A stretch of 45,208 nt of DNA from an uncultured Oscillibacter sp. (GCA_900544105.1 UQUC01000008.1:1-45208); one strand, 5' to 3'. Positions 32,080-40,205 are shown, counted from the stretch's first letter. Notes: generated by a model from the sequence alone, not told the origin. Numbers and translations are program-made.

Positions 32080-33066
32080 ATGGCATACAATGACCTTTTG
32101 AAAATCCGCACTTGGAGTCTGGACGGCAAGCAGACATCTCACATTACAGCTATGGTGCAGTCCCTGACATGGAGCGGCAGCTACAAAGACTGCGCCAGAA
32201 AGCTGACGTTTGAGGTTCTGTCGAAGGCCCTGGCTGATCTGGGCGGAATGACCAGACTCTACCATGACGCCGACATTCTATTTTCCGGCCATATCCGGCG
32301 CCGCAGCCGGTCAGACCTCCAGCAGTACTTGTCCTGTACGGCGTATGACCGTGGCATTTTTTTGAAAAAGAACACCACCTTCTTAGCCGTCCGCAATCAG
32401 ACTCCGGAGGCGGTCACGGCCCAGCTCTGTACAGAGTTCGGCATCCCTGCCGGCAAGCTGGCCGCCACAGGGGTAAAACTGTCTCGGAATTTCCTGGGGA
32501 GCACGCTGTATCAGGTGATCCAGACCATGTATACACTGGCGGCGGAGCAGACCGGAAAGCAATACCAGATTCGCTTCCGCAGTAATGATTTGGAGGTCGT
32601 GGAAAAGGCCATCAGCAACGAGAGTATCCGGCTGATCCCGGGCTCTAACCTGCTTTCCTGCCAGTCGGAGGACAGCATTGAGAACATGATCTCCTCCGTT
32701 GCGGTCTACTCTGACGAATACAAGAAAGTGGCCACCTATGACAGTCCGGACAATTACCGGGCTCTGTACGGTCTGATGCAAAAGGCCATCAGGGCCAGCA
32801 ACTATGATGATCCGGCGGCAGCTGCCCGGGAGATCCTTCAGGAGAACGGAATTTCCACCACCATTACCGCCGCCTGCCTGGGCAATACCAAACTCATCAC
32901 CGGAAACGCGGTGGTAGTTCATGAACCGGTAACAGGGACGGACGGCCTATTTTGGATCACGGCGGACAGTCACACAGTATCTCAGGGCATTTATAAGACA
33001 ACATTGACGCTGGACTTCCGGAATCTCATGGACAAGCAGGAGGCCGGCAGTGTGCCTACCACATGA
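32080..33066 (+). CDS. baseplate hub protein, XkdQ/gpD-like
   Basis: 328 residues from the ATG at 32080. SLTWSGSYKDCARKLTFEV near the start and SCTAYDRGIFLKKN are XkdQ motifs; the C-terminus NAVVVHEPVTGTDGLFWITADSHT is the usual hub end. It forms the central hub beneath the tail tube. GAGGTG gives the site. Confidence 0.88.
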   Translation: MAYNDLLKIRTWSLDGKQTSHITAMVQSLTWSGSYKDCARKLTFEVLSKALADLGGMTRLYHDADILFSGHIRRRSRSDLQQYLSCTAYDRGIFLKKNTTFLAVRNQTPEAVTAQLCTEFGIPAGKLAATGVKLSRNFLGSTLYQVIQTMYTLAAEQTGKQYQIRFRSNDLEVVEKAISNESIRLIPGSNLLSCQSEDSIENMISSVAVYSDEYKKVATYDSPDNYRALYGLMQKAIRASNYDDPAAAAREILQENGISTTITAACLGNTKLITGNAVVVHEPVTGTDGLFWITADSHTVSQGIYKTTLTLDFRNLMDKQEAGSVPTT

Positions 33067-33081
33067 TCTCAGGAGGTGTGT

Positions 33082-33468
33082 ATGAGTACAAATCCCTATA
33101 CTGACATCCTCGAAACGATGGGGGCGGTGGGCGCCGAGAAAGCCAGAGAAGGTGCGCTGAAGTTCCTGCTGGCTACAGTTATTACCGTGGACCCTATTAC
33201 GCTGGATGTGTGCGGAACTCCGCAGGAAGCGGAGAGAGTTGCTGTGTGCTCCCATCTGATACGCGGTTACGAAGAGTCCGTGAATGTTAAGGGCAGCTTG
33301 GCCATTTCCGCCAGCTGTCCCATGGGGAGCCACAGCTCCATGACGGTGAACGGTGGCACTCTGAATCTGACCCTCGCAAAAAACATCCTCAAAGCCGGTG
33401 ATCAGGTGGTAGTGTTAACCTCTGACAACCAGAGCTTCATTATTTACGACAAGGTGGTGTATCAATGA
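33082..33468 (+). CDS. DUF2577 baseplate protein, XkdR-like
   Basis: 128 residues. An OB-like fold (FLLATVITVDPITLDV, LKAGDQVVVLTSDNQSFIIYDKV) in the position of XkdR. GGAGG 5 nt before the ATG at 33082. Probably seals or spikes the hub. Confidence 0.83.
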   Translation: MSTNPYTDILETMGAVGAEKAREGALKFLLATVITVDPITLDVCGTPQEAERVAVCSHLIRGYEESVNVKGSLAISASCPMGSHSSMTVNGGTLNLTLAKNILKAGDQVVVLTSDNQSFIIYDKVVYQ

Positions 33469-33887
33469 GCAGTATTTTCCCAATGGTTCAGCCCGAAATG
33501 AGCGAAACCAGCGCAGCACAGCTCCCGCTTTGCCGTGAAATCGCATGGGACTTTGTAAACGGAACGCCCATTTTTTCTGGCGGCCGTCCGGTAGAGGTCA
33601 CTGGTGCGGAGGCGGTCAAGGTGTGGGCCTGGAAGGCATTGAACACCGTGCGGTACCGCCATGAGATCTATACGTGGGACTATGGCTGCGAGATGGAAAC
33701 CCTCATCGGGCAGGCGTTCACATCAGATGTAAAGCACAGCGAAGCTGTCCGGTATATCCGGGAAGCGCTGATGGTGAATCCCTATATTCGCGCCGTTCGG
33801 CAGATGTCGGTCGATTTCAAAGATTCACGCCTGACCGTATCCTGTACGGTCGATACCATTTACGGGGAGGTCGATGTTTATGTTTGA
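33465..33887 (+). CDS. DUF2634 baseplate wedge, XkdS-like
   Basis: 140 residues. REIAWDFVNGTPIFSGGRPVEVTGAEAVKVW and TWDYGCEMETLIGQ are typical of DUF2634/gp25-like wedge proteins. ATGA overlap with the previous gene. Confidence 0.88.
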   Translation: MSSIFPMVQPEMSETSAAQLPLCREIAWDFVNGTPIFSGGRPVEVTGAEAVKVWAWKALNTVRYRHEIYTWDYGCEMETLIGQAFTSDVKHSEAVRYIREALMVNPYIRAVRQMSVDFKDSRLTVSCTVDTIYGEVDVYV

Positions 33888-34971
33888 AGATACCACAGTG
33901 GAGGGTATCAAGCAGCGTATCCTGAGCCGCTTGAAAACCACTCTGCAAACGAGGGAGGGCAGCTTTGTCAATGACATCATCAGTGCGGTGGCTGTGGAAC
34001 TGCATGACTGCTATCACCAGTGGGACAGTATGGAGCCGCGTTTCTATGTGGGCGAGGATTCCGGCCCTTATATCGACAAGCAGGCCGCCACCGTGGGCAT
34101 TTACCGAAAACCGGGCACAGCTGCTTCCTGTTCCATCACCTTCAGCGGCAAGGATGGTGCCAGAGTCCCGGCCGGTACTCCGTTCTATACGGAATCCGGT
34201 TTGACGTTCATTCTTCAGGAGGATGTGGTCATTGCCAGTGGGACAGCTTCCGGCGTTCTGGTTGCGGCAGAGGCCGGTGGCATCTACAACATCGGCACCG
34301 AAGAGATTTCCAGTACCCTCCGCAATTATAGCGGTATCTCTGCGTACACCAATGCTGCGGCGTCCGGTGGTGCAGATCAGGAGACCGATGAGGCTCTGGT
34401 AGCTCGTTACTATGAGCGGATGCGCCGCTCTCCTACATCTGGCAATCCCTATCACTATCAGGAATGGGCCACCAGTGTGGCTGGAGTTGGTGCGGCCCGA
34501 GTTATTTCCAAATGGAATGGCGCAGGGACGGTCAAGGTCGTTCTGGCGGGGCCTGATTTGGCGCCGGTGGCAGACGGAATCATTTCCGCCTGCGCCGCCT
34601 ACATCGAAGATCAGCGCCCGGTGGGTCCGGCTGTTACGGTGGTGTCCGCAGCGGCCAGAAACATCACTGTGTCAGCTTCTGTGCAGGTGGATGGCTCAAC
34701 CACAGCGGCGGCGGTTCAAGCAGCCCTACGCACGTCTGTAGCCGCTTATCTGCGGGAGCTGACGGCGTCTGCATTCCACGGAAACATCGATATGCAGCTT
34801 GAATCGCTGGACAGCCGATCCTACACCGTGCTGTATAACCGCATTGCCTATCTGCTGCTGTCCATCCCCGGTGTGATCGATTACACCAGCCTGAAGGTGA
34901 ACGGCGGCGCGGCAAATATTGTAGTGGGTGCTGCCGAAGTCCCGGTCCTGGCGGAGGTGTCTGTGACATGA
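33880..34971 (+). CDS. baseplate J/gp47-like protein, XkdT-like
   Basis: 363 residues (start 33880; 33874 is the in-frame alternative). REGSFVNDIISAVAVELHDCYHQWDSM, then ETDEALVARYYERMRRSPTSGNPYHYQEWA and IDYTSLKVNGG are standard baseplate J motifs. Forms the wedge that surrounds the hub. Confidence 0.93.
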   Translation: MFEDTTVEGIKQRILSRLKTTLQTREGSFVNDIISAVAVELHDCYHQWDSMEPRFYVGEDSGPYIDKQAATVGIYRKPGTAASCSITFSGKDGARVPAGTPFYTESGLTFILQEDVVIASGTASGVLVAAEAGGIYNIGTEEISSTLRNYSGISAYTNAAASGGADQETDEALVARYYERMRRSPTSGNPYHYQEWATSVAGVGAARVISKWNGAGTVKVVLAGPDLAPVADGIISACAAYIEDQRPVGPAVTVVSAAARNITVSASVQVDGSTTAAAVQAALRTSVAAYLRELTASAFHGNIDMQLESLDSRSYTVLYNRIAYLLLSIPGVIDYTSLKVNGGAANIVVGAAEVPVLAEVSVT

Positions 34972-35510
34972 GAGAGCTGATCGCCTGCTTCCCAGCGTAC
35001 TATCTGGCCTCTCCGGAGATGCGTGACCTGCAGGTGGCCATGCAGCCGGAGATCACCGCACTTCAGGAGTATCAGGAGGATGTGATCGACCAGCTTTGCG
35101 TAGAGACCGCCACATGGGGGCTTTCCAGCTGGGAGAAAGCGCTTGGCATTCCGATTGATGAGAGCAAGGCACTGGATTTCCGCCGAAGCCGTATCCGGGC
35201 AAAGCTCCGGGGAAACGGCGTTACCACAGTAGCCATGATACAAAGTGTAGCAGAGAGCTATTCCAACGGTTCTGTCTTCGTAACGGAGTATCCAGAACAG
35301 TATAAGCTGGAGATCAAGTTTGTTGGAACACTGGGTATTCCGCCCAATATGGACGATCTGACGCAGACGCTACGAGATATTCTTCCCGCCCATTTGGAGT
35401 GGGCGTATGTGTTCGTTTTTAACACATGGGCGGCCGCCGGCGCACTGACATGGGGTCAGGCGAAGGCCTTTACTTGGAAACAACTGAGGGAGAGTGATTT
35501 GAATGGCTGA
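34968..35510 (+). CDS. DUF2313 tail protein, XkdU/YmfQ-like
   Basis: 180 residues. ETATWGLSSWEKALGIPIDESKALDFRRSRIRAKLRG is the signature of YmfQ/XkdU proteins, which join baseplate to fibre. Overlaps both neighbours. Confidence 0.9.
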   Translation: MRELIACFPAYYLASPEMRDLQVAMQPEITALQEYQEDVIDQLCVETATWGLSSWEKALGIPIDESKALDFRRSRIRAKLRGNGVTTVAMIQSVAESYSNGSVFVTEYPEQYKLEIKFVGTLGIPPNMDDLTQTLRDILPAHLEWAYVFVFNTWAAAGALTWGQAKAFTWKQLRESDLNG

Positions 35511-36507
35511 GACCAATAATTTGAAGCTGGCCTTGCCCACCAGTAATGAATATGTGGATGTAGAAGTCCTCAATGAGAATTTCAGAAAAATCGACACGTC
35601 TGTCCTACTTGCGCTGGCCGCTGCGGTGCCGTACAGCGCAGCAGCTACCTATGCGCAGGGCGCGTACTGCACCAAGGACGGCAAGCTGTACCGCTGCACG
35701 GTGGCGATCCTCCAGGCGGAAGCATGGAACGCGGCTCACTGGACGGCGACCACAGTGGGAGCCGAGCTGGTGGCGATTTATACGACTTTGGCTAACAAGG
35801 CTCCGGCCACCCACGCCGACCGGCACGTCAAGGGCGGCAACGACCCGATCACGCCAGAAAGCATCGGTGCCGCCCCCGGTGGGTACGGATCAGGAGATTA
35901 CGGTAAAATGCTGACCGCCGATGATGATTTAAATACCTTAACGGTCGGAGGCCATTATCTATTTTTCGGTAACTCTATACCCCAAAATGCGCCAACTGGT
36001 TTAATTGACTGGACTGCATATGTGATCGAAAATTTGCCGTACAACGAACTCGTTACGGCGCAGATTTTACATATTATTGTCCCAGATTTGACATATGGGT
36101 ATGGCAAATATAGCAACTGCAGTCTCAGGCGGACGCGTTATGGTGACACCTATACACCATGGGCATGGATCAATCCCCCTATGGCGTTGGGCGCGGAGTA
36201 CATGACTACCGAACACCATCTTGGCAAGCCGGTGTATTGCAAGCTGGTTGATCTGGGAGAGGGCACGAATGGCAAAACCGTCAACGTTGGAACTACGGAA
36301 ATGATTCACGTTGAATGCCGCGCAACATATAGTAGCTGGTCTTTACCAATGCCGGAATTGCCATTTGGGTCCACAGATAGAAGTCTGGAGCATACAAATG
36401 CACAGGCGTTTTACTCAAATGCGAACACCGTTACAATCATAAAGGGCTCGACGTGTCCCGCCTTTACAGCAACTGCAAAAGTGTACTATATCAAGTCGAC
36501 CGACTGA
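35503..36507 (+). CDS. tail fibre, expressed form of an invertible pair
   Basis: 334 residues. The N-terminus (NNLKLALPTSNEYVDVEVLNENFRKID) is the baseplate-attachment part of Firmicutes fibres. Residues 97-101 (ANKAP) are coded by the left inverted repeat. The variable C-terminal ~235 residues include WINPPMALGAEYMTTEHHLGKPVYCKLVD, which resembles the silent cassette at 36512-37148. The C-terminus most likely binds the host receptor. Inversion would replace residues from ~97 on, giving a ~307-residue fibre. Confidence 0.9.
   Translation: MAETNNLKLALPTSNEYVDVEVLNENFRKIDTSVLLALAAAVPYSAAATYAQGAYCTKDGKLYRCTVAILQAEAWNAAHWTATTVGAELVAIYTTLANKAPATHADRHVKGGNDPITPESIGAAPGGYGSGDYGKMLTADDDLNTLTVGGHYLFFGNSIPQNAPTGLIDWTAYVIENLPYNELVTAQILHIIVPDLTYGYGKYSNCSLRRTRYGDTYTPWAWINPPMALGAEYMTTEHHLGKPVYCKLVDLGEGTNGKTVNVGTTEMIHVECRATYSSWSLPMPELPFGSTDRSLEHTNAQAFYSNANTVTIIKGSTCPAFTATAKVYYIKSTD
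35785..35804. repeat. left inverted repeat of the fibre switch
   Basis: ACTTTGGCTAACAAGGCTCC, matching the reverse complement at 37134-37153 in 19 of 20 positions (15 contiguous at 35790-35804). It lies inside the fibre gene in frame Leu-Ala-Asn-Lys-Ala-Pro. Confidence 0.9.
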
Positions 36508-36511
36508 CCCA

Positions 36512-37148
36512 TCAATTGACGGTTTTAGTGTACCAAATCGTACATTGCGCTGTTCCGCCGTTCTCCGCAAACCACGAATCACTTGTGCGCAAAGTAATTC
36601 CGGTGTAGTTCACAAATGCATAAATACTGGCGTTGTTTACTTCGCGGCCAATTTCATGATAAGGAAGCGCAAAAGTGTTTCCTCCCACATCTACATTGCC
36701 AGTCCACGAAATGATCCGGCTTATACCCGGGCAGGAAAAACTGATGGTTTTGTTAGTATTAACGTCAGGAACGGCACCGCAATCAATGAGCTTGCAATAC
36801 ACAGGCTTCCCCAAGTACCGCTCCGTGGTGCGGTACTCAGTGCCCAACACCATGGGTGGGTTTTCGTATTCCCAATCGCTGATGTGTGAGCCATACGTCA
36901 TATTCCTTGCCACAATTGCGGCTCCAAGGAGATTGTCAGCTACGCCATATATTGTTTTTGCGTTGACAGCCGCGTTTTGTGCATCCACGCGCATTATATT
37001 GGACCAGGCCAAATTGATCGCATTTTTAGGGGTGTGAGGACTATCCCATGCGTACCACCCAGATTCAGATATGGCATTCACGTCATCGGCTTCGGTAAGC
37101 CATTTTGCGTTGCCCCCCAGCCCAAACCCGCCGGGAGCCTTGTTAGCC
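36512..37148 (-). CDS. silent alternative tail fibre C-terminus
   Basis: About 211 residues with no proper start: reading upstream runs into the recombinase gene in another frame. It opens with ANKAPGGFGLGG, continues with ISESGWYAWDS, and contains ENPPMVLGTEYRTTERYLGKPVYCKLID, homologous to the expressed fibre's C-terminus but diverged elsewhere. It ends 4 bp from the expressed fibre's stop, tail to tail. A nominal ORF runs to 37246 but that part is a shadow of the recombinase. Confidence 0.85.
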
Positions 37149-37153
37149 GAAGT
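37134..37153. repeat. right inverted repeat of the fibre switch
   Basis: Reverse complement reads ACTTCGGCTAACAAGGCTCC, one mismatch from the left copy. It begins 4 bp after the recombinase stop codon (37158-37160). Confidence 0.9.
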
Positions 37154-37157
37154 TATA

Positions 37158-38123
37158 TCACGCGCACAGCCTATTATAGCTATGGCGGACGGTCTCCTGC
37201 GAGATTTGGGCATAGATCTGCGTGGTATCGAGGTTGGAGTGGCCAAGCAGCTGCTGGATCACCACGATGTCCATTCCGGAGTTGAGTGCGCTGGTGGCAA
37301 AGGTGTGCCGGAGCTTATGAGGATGCAGCGGGGCTGACAGTCCAGCCCTTGCACCAATGCCCCGGATGATTTTTTCAATGGCCTGACTGCCAAGCGGCCC
37401 GTAGGGAGCCGTATTGCACGAAAACAAGTCGGAACTGCTCTTGCTGTGAGCAAGGTAGGATTGGAGCGCCAGCTTCGCCCGGACGCTGAAATATACAGTC
37501 CGTATTTTATCACCTTTGCCGCAGACCTCTATAGTGCGGGATTGGAAATCAACGGAACTTATGGGGGTGTTGACAAGCTCTGAAAGGCGGCAGCCGGTGG
37601 AAAGGTACAATTCAAATATGGCTCGTTCCCGGGGCGTCGAAAGAACAGCCCGGCACCGCTCCACCTCCTCCTGAGTAAGAGGCTGACGGGTGTGTTTCTT
37701 ATCAATGCGGGCGCTGCGGATGCGGTTCATGGGGTTGCGCTGGATCTTTTCCTCTACCATCAACCAGCCAAAAAAAGAACGCAGGCAGTTGAGATAGGTC
37801 TGAACGCTGTCTTTCTTCATTCCACGATCTTCCTTCAGGTGGGACAACCACCGGCGCACGTGATCCGTGGTGATCTGGGCGGGCGGCAGATCCAGCCATT
37901 GCCGGAACAAGCCAAGGATCTGCCGATAGTTTCGAATGGATTTTTCGGACAGGCTATCTGCCCGCTTGGCGGCCAAAAATTCTGCAATACTATCATCCAA
38001 ACTGGAGCAGGCGGCGGTGGCGGTGACGGTGTACCCGGAAAGGATCTCCCAAATGGCGCTCTTTGCGTCCGGCCGATCCATGGCCGTGCAGATCGCGGTG
38101 TATAGCTCAACTTTTGGTTCCAT
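37158..38123 (-). CDS. tyrosine recombinase for tail fibre inversion
   Basis: 321 residues from the ATG at 38123 (GGGGG ~8 nt upstream; a longer in-frame start at 38198 has none). XerC/D-like: SAM-like core-binding domain (~45-125), catalytic R179 (TGCRLSEL), H269 and R272 (HKLRHTFAT), H295 (LLGHSN), Y304 (TQIYAQI). It is clearly distinct from the integrase at the left end. Its stop abuts the right inverted repeat, so it most likely catalyses the fibre inversion. Confidence 0.9.
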   Translation of the reverse strand: MEPKVELYTAICTAMDRPDAKSAIWEILSGYTVTATAACSSLDDSIAEFLAAKRADSLSEKSIRNYRQILGLFRQWLDLPPAQITTDHVRRWLSHLKEDRGMKKDSVQTYLNCLRSFFGWLMVEEKIQRNPMNRIRSARIDKKHTRQPLTQEEVERCRAVLSTPRERAIFELYLSTGCRLSELVNTPISSVDFQSRTIEVCGKGDKIRTVYFSVRAKLALQSYLAHSKSSSDLFSCNTAPYGPLGSQAIEKIIRGIGARAGLSAPLHPHKLRHTFATSALNSGMDIVVIQQLLGHSNLDTTQIYAQISQETVRHSYNRLCA

Positions 38124-38153
38124 ATCAATAGCCCCCTTCACTAAATTGGAACC

Positions 38154-38161
38154 ATTATAAT
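38154..38161. promoter_or_regulatory. shared AT-rich divergent promoter region
   Basis: The sequence ATTATAAT supplies a TATAAT on both strands between the recombinase (minus) and lysin (plus). Neither has a good -35 hexamer, so this is tentative. Confidence 0.3.
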
Positions 38162-38188
38162 ACAAATCAACAGAAAGCAGGTGCGAAG

Positions 38189-39487
38189 GTGTACGCAATC
38201 ATCAAGGTCTCCAGAATGGAGGTATTCGACAACCGGACGCTGCGGCTGACGCCGGAACAGGTGAAAGCCCGGACCGGCTGCACCCACGTCATAAACGGCT
38301 ATTTCTTTAACGGCAAGTTTCAACCGCTTGGCTGGACGGTGATCGATGGCAAAATCATCAGTCGGGATGCCTATCAGGACTGGGGCATTTCCGCCGGCTC
38401 TGATGGAAAGCCACGGATGCTGACGGATCGGGGCGGCAGCTTTCTTTCCGGGGTGCCTCTTTTGAAAAACGGGGCGAAGCTGAAGCGAAACCTGACACCG
38501 GATGTGGCCCGTCCAGCAGAGCGGACAGCTGTTGGTTGGCTACCAGATGGGCGGGTGCTGATCTGGTGCGACAAGATGATCCTCACCAGAGAGCAGCAGC
38601 AGGATAAGCTGCTGGCCCTGGGATGTGTAGACGGTCTGATGCTTGACGGCGGCGGAAGCACGCAGGGGGTATTCCCTGCCAGCAAGATGGTCAGCAGCCG
38701 CAAGGTGCCAACACTCCTATGCTTCTGGGAGGAGACCAGCGAGAAAAAGGAGGAAACCAAAGTGGAAACGAAAAAGAAAGTCTGCCTGGATGCCGGACAC
38801 AGCGCCAGCAACAAGGTCAACAAAAGTCCGGACGGTACATACTTCGAGCATGAGTTCGCCCTGGACATGGCAAAGCGCATCAAGGTCCATCTGGAGCGCC
38901 ACGGCGTGGAGGTGGTGGAGACCCGGCCGGATGGGGGCGACGTGTCCCTGGGTGAGCGGTGCCGCATCTCTAATGCGGCCAAGCCGGACCTGTTTGTGAG
39001 CCTGCACAGCAACGCCACAGGGACGCTCTCCACAGGCTCGGACGGCTGGGGCAATGCCCGGGGATGGGAGTGCTATGTGTACGGCCTCTCCGGGGCGCGC
39101 TATAAGGCCGCAAAGACCATTCTGGCAAGTGTGGAGGGTGTGGCACCTGCCATCCGCTCCACGCCCATTCTGGCGAAGCCGGGGCTGTATGTACTGGCTC
39201 ACACCAGCGCTCCGGCGGTGCTCATTGAACATGGGTTCCACACCAGCAAGGAAGACGTGGCGTACCTGAAAGACAGCGCATACCGGGAGAAGCTGGCGGC
39301 GGCGGAGGCCCGAGGCATCCTGGAATACTTTGGAGTTGCATGGAAAGAGGTATCGGAGCTGGACGCAGCGGTGGACAAACTGGCGGCGGCAGGGATCATC
39401 GACAGCCCGGATCGGTGGAAGAAGCTGGACTTTACGGAGAACAGCGTGCGGCTGCTCATCATCAAGATGGCGGCGGCGCTGAAATAA
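38189..39487 (+). CDS. endolysin: phosphodiester glycosidase-like domain fused to amidase_3
   Basis: 432 residues, GTG start. Residues ~15-182 resemble the NAGPA/phosphodiester glycosidase family (THVINGYFFNGKFQPLGWTVIDG, DGLMLDGGGSTQGV). Residues ~196-375 are an N-acetylmuramoyl-L-alanine amidase (amidase_3): KVCLDAGHS, the zinc Glu in FEHEFALDMA, DLFVSLHSNA, and the catalytic Glu in AVLIEHGFHTS. The C-terminal ~45 residues (DAAVDKLAAAGIIDSPDRWKK) form a small repeat seen in Clostridia lysins. It degrades the wall at lysis. The NAGPA fusion is unusual. Confidence 0.88.
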   Translation: MYAIIKVSRMEVFDNRTLRLTPEQVKARTGCTHVINGYFFNGKFQPLGWTVIDGKIISRDAYQDWGISAGSDGKPRMLTDRGGSFLSGVPLLKNGAKLKRNLTPDVARPAERTAVGWLPDGRVLIWCDKMILTREQQQDKLLALGCVDGLMLDGGGSTQGVFPASKMVSSRKVPTLLCFWEETSEKKEETKVETKKKVCLDAGHSASNKVNKSPDGTYFEHEFALDMAKRIKVHLERHGVEVVETRPDGGDVSLGERCRISNAAKPDLFVSLHSNATGTLSTGSDGWGNARGWECYVYGLSGARYKAAKTILASVEGVAPAIRSTPILAKPGLYVLAHTSAPAVLIEHGFHTSKEDVAYLKDSAYREKLAAAEARGILEYFGVAWKEVSELDAAVDKLAAAGIIDSPDRWKKLDFTENSVRLLIIKMAAALK

Positions 39488-39504
39488 CGAAGGAGGATAC
39501 AGAC

Positions 39505-39993
39505 ATGATGGAGAACGTGACGAAGTTCAAGGCGGCGCTGGCCGCTGTTCTGGCAGCCGCGACGGCCCTGTGGGGCTGGTTCGGCTGGCTGGTGCTGGCG
39601 TGGGTTGGCTGCATGGCCATCGACTACATCACCGGCTACAGCGCTGCGGCGAAGAACGGGGAATGGTCCTCGCAAATCGCCAGAGAAGGACTGTGGCACA
39701 AAGCTGGTTGCATCTTCGCCGTGCTGGTGGCGGGCATTCTGGACGCTGTGGTGGGCTATCTGTTGGAAAATATCCATGGACTGGCATTGCCTTTTGAATA
39801 TACGGTATTTGTGTGTCCGCTGGTGGTAGTATGGTATATGCTGATGGAGTTGGGCAGCATCTTGGAGAATATAGGCAAGATGGGAGCCCCGTTGCCGGAG
39901 TTCCTGAAAAAGATGATTGTCGTACTAAAAGCCACGGTGGATTCTGCTGGGGATGCCGCCAGCGGAGATCATGAAGGCTCCGCAAATAGCTGA
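39505..39993 (+). CDS. phage holin
   Basis: 162 residues from the ATG at 39505 (AGGAGG 8 nt upstream). Three hydrophobic segments (AALWGWFGWLVLAWVGCMAI, FAVLVAGILDAVVGYLL, YTVFVCPLVVVWYMLM) and DYITGYSAAAKNGEWSS match the Clostridia toxin-secretion/phage-lysis holin family. It makes membrane holes that release the endolysin. Lysin precedes holin, the reverse of the common order. Confidence 0.9.
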   Translation: MMENVTKFKAALAAVLAAATALWGWFGWLVLAWVGCMAIDYITGYSAAAKNGEWSSQIAREGLWHKAGCIFAVLVAGILDAVVGYLLENIHGLALPFEYTVFVCPLVVVWYMLMELGSILENIGKMGAPLPEFLKKMIVVLKATVDSAGDAASGDHEGSANS

Positions 39994-40022
39994 TTGATAA
40001 CCTTCGGGACGTGGCCTTTTCA

Positions 40023-40053
40023 CATTAGCATTTTAGTTAGCATTTGCTTTCCC
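40023..40053. repeat. repeat near attR, copy of 3979-4008
   Basis: Diverged direct copy (~27 of 31 bases) of the integrase 3' end. In the integrase frame on the minus strand it would read KANAN-stop-NAN, so it looks like an integrase tail fragment or an arm-type binding site 125 bp inside attR. Confidence 0.55.
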
Positions 40054-40077
40054 GATTTTTGATTTTGTGTACTTTGG

Positions 40078-40113
40078 CGTTTTCGGATTGCTCGATTATT
40101 GAGCGCCGAAAAA
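40078..40113. terminator. hairpin downstream of the holin
   Basis: CGTTTTCGG...CCGAAAAAACG with an inner GCTC/GAGC stem; no T-run after it on the plus strand. Possible end of the lysis transcript or att-region structure. The surrounding 39994-40177 holds no gene. Confidence 0.4.
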
Positions 40114-40138
40114 ACGACTGTACCGATTGAAAGTAAAG

Positions 40139-40175
40139 AAAAAACCGTGTAACCATTGAGGCTACACGGTTTTTC
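40139..40175 (-). terminator. phage-supplied terminator of tRNA-Leu
   Basis: Stem AACCGTGTA/TACACGGTT with T-rich flank on the minus side, right after the tRNA CCA end. It replaces the host terminator left behind at 3869-3905. Confidence 0.75.
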
Positions 40176-40177
40176 TT

Positions 40178-40205
40178 TTTGGTGCCGGTGGTGGGACTCG
40201 AACCC
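40178..40205. repeat. attR core inside tRNA-Leu
   Basis: 28 bases identical to 3904-3931. This copy completes the intact tRNA, so the phage carries a functional tRNA 3' end at attP. Confidence 0.92.

Larger units (their letters stand above)
35785..37153. other. invertible receptor-binding segment (~1.36 kb)
   Basis: Bounded by inverted repeats and holding two convergent fibre C-termini. A dedicated recombinase gene lies just outside. Flipping would connect the constant fibre N-terminus to the other C-terminus in the same reading frame. The recombinase, its promoter and the fibre N-terminus stay fixed. Inversion itself is not observed here; only one orientation is given. Confidence 0.85.
3904..40205. 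mobile_element. temperate contractile-tailed prophage in tRNA-Leu
   Basis: An element of about 36.3 kb between two 28-bp identical repeats made of the tRNA-Leu 3' end. It contains integration, immunity, replication, packaging, HK97-type head, contractile tail, fibre and lysis modules in canonical order, with no obvious decay in any essential gene. Structural genes overlap or lie within tens of bases of each other. It therefore appears intact and potentially inducible (inference). Head and packaging are HK97-like; the tail resembles the PBSX/Xkd family. Confidence 0.95.

Noticed and set aside
35873..35890. Crossover site at the Pro-Gly-Gly-Tyr-Gly segment of the fibre
   Set aside because: Similarity to the silent copy there is only partial (CCCGG-GGGT-GG); the exact 15-bp match lies further upstream at 35790-35804.
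36512..37246. Full-length second tail fibre starting at 37246
   Set aside because: The first 33 residues are Arg/Pro/Ser-rich and coded by the recombinase 3' end in another frame; real homology begins at the inverted repeat (37148).
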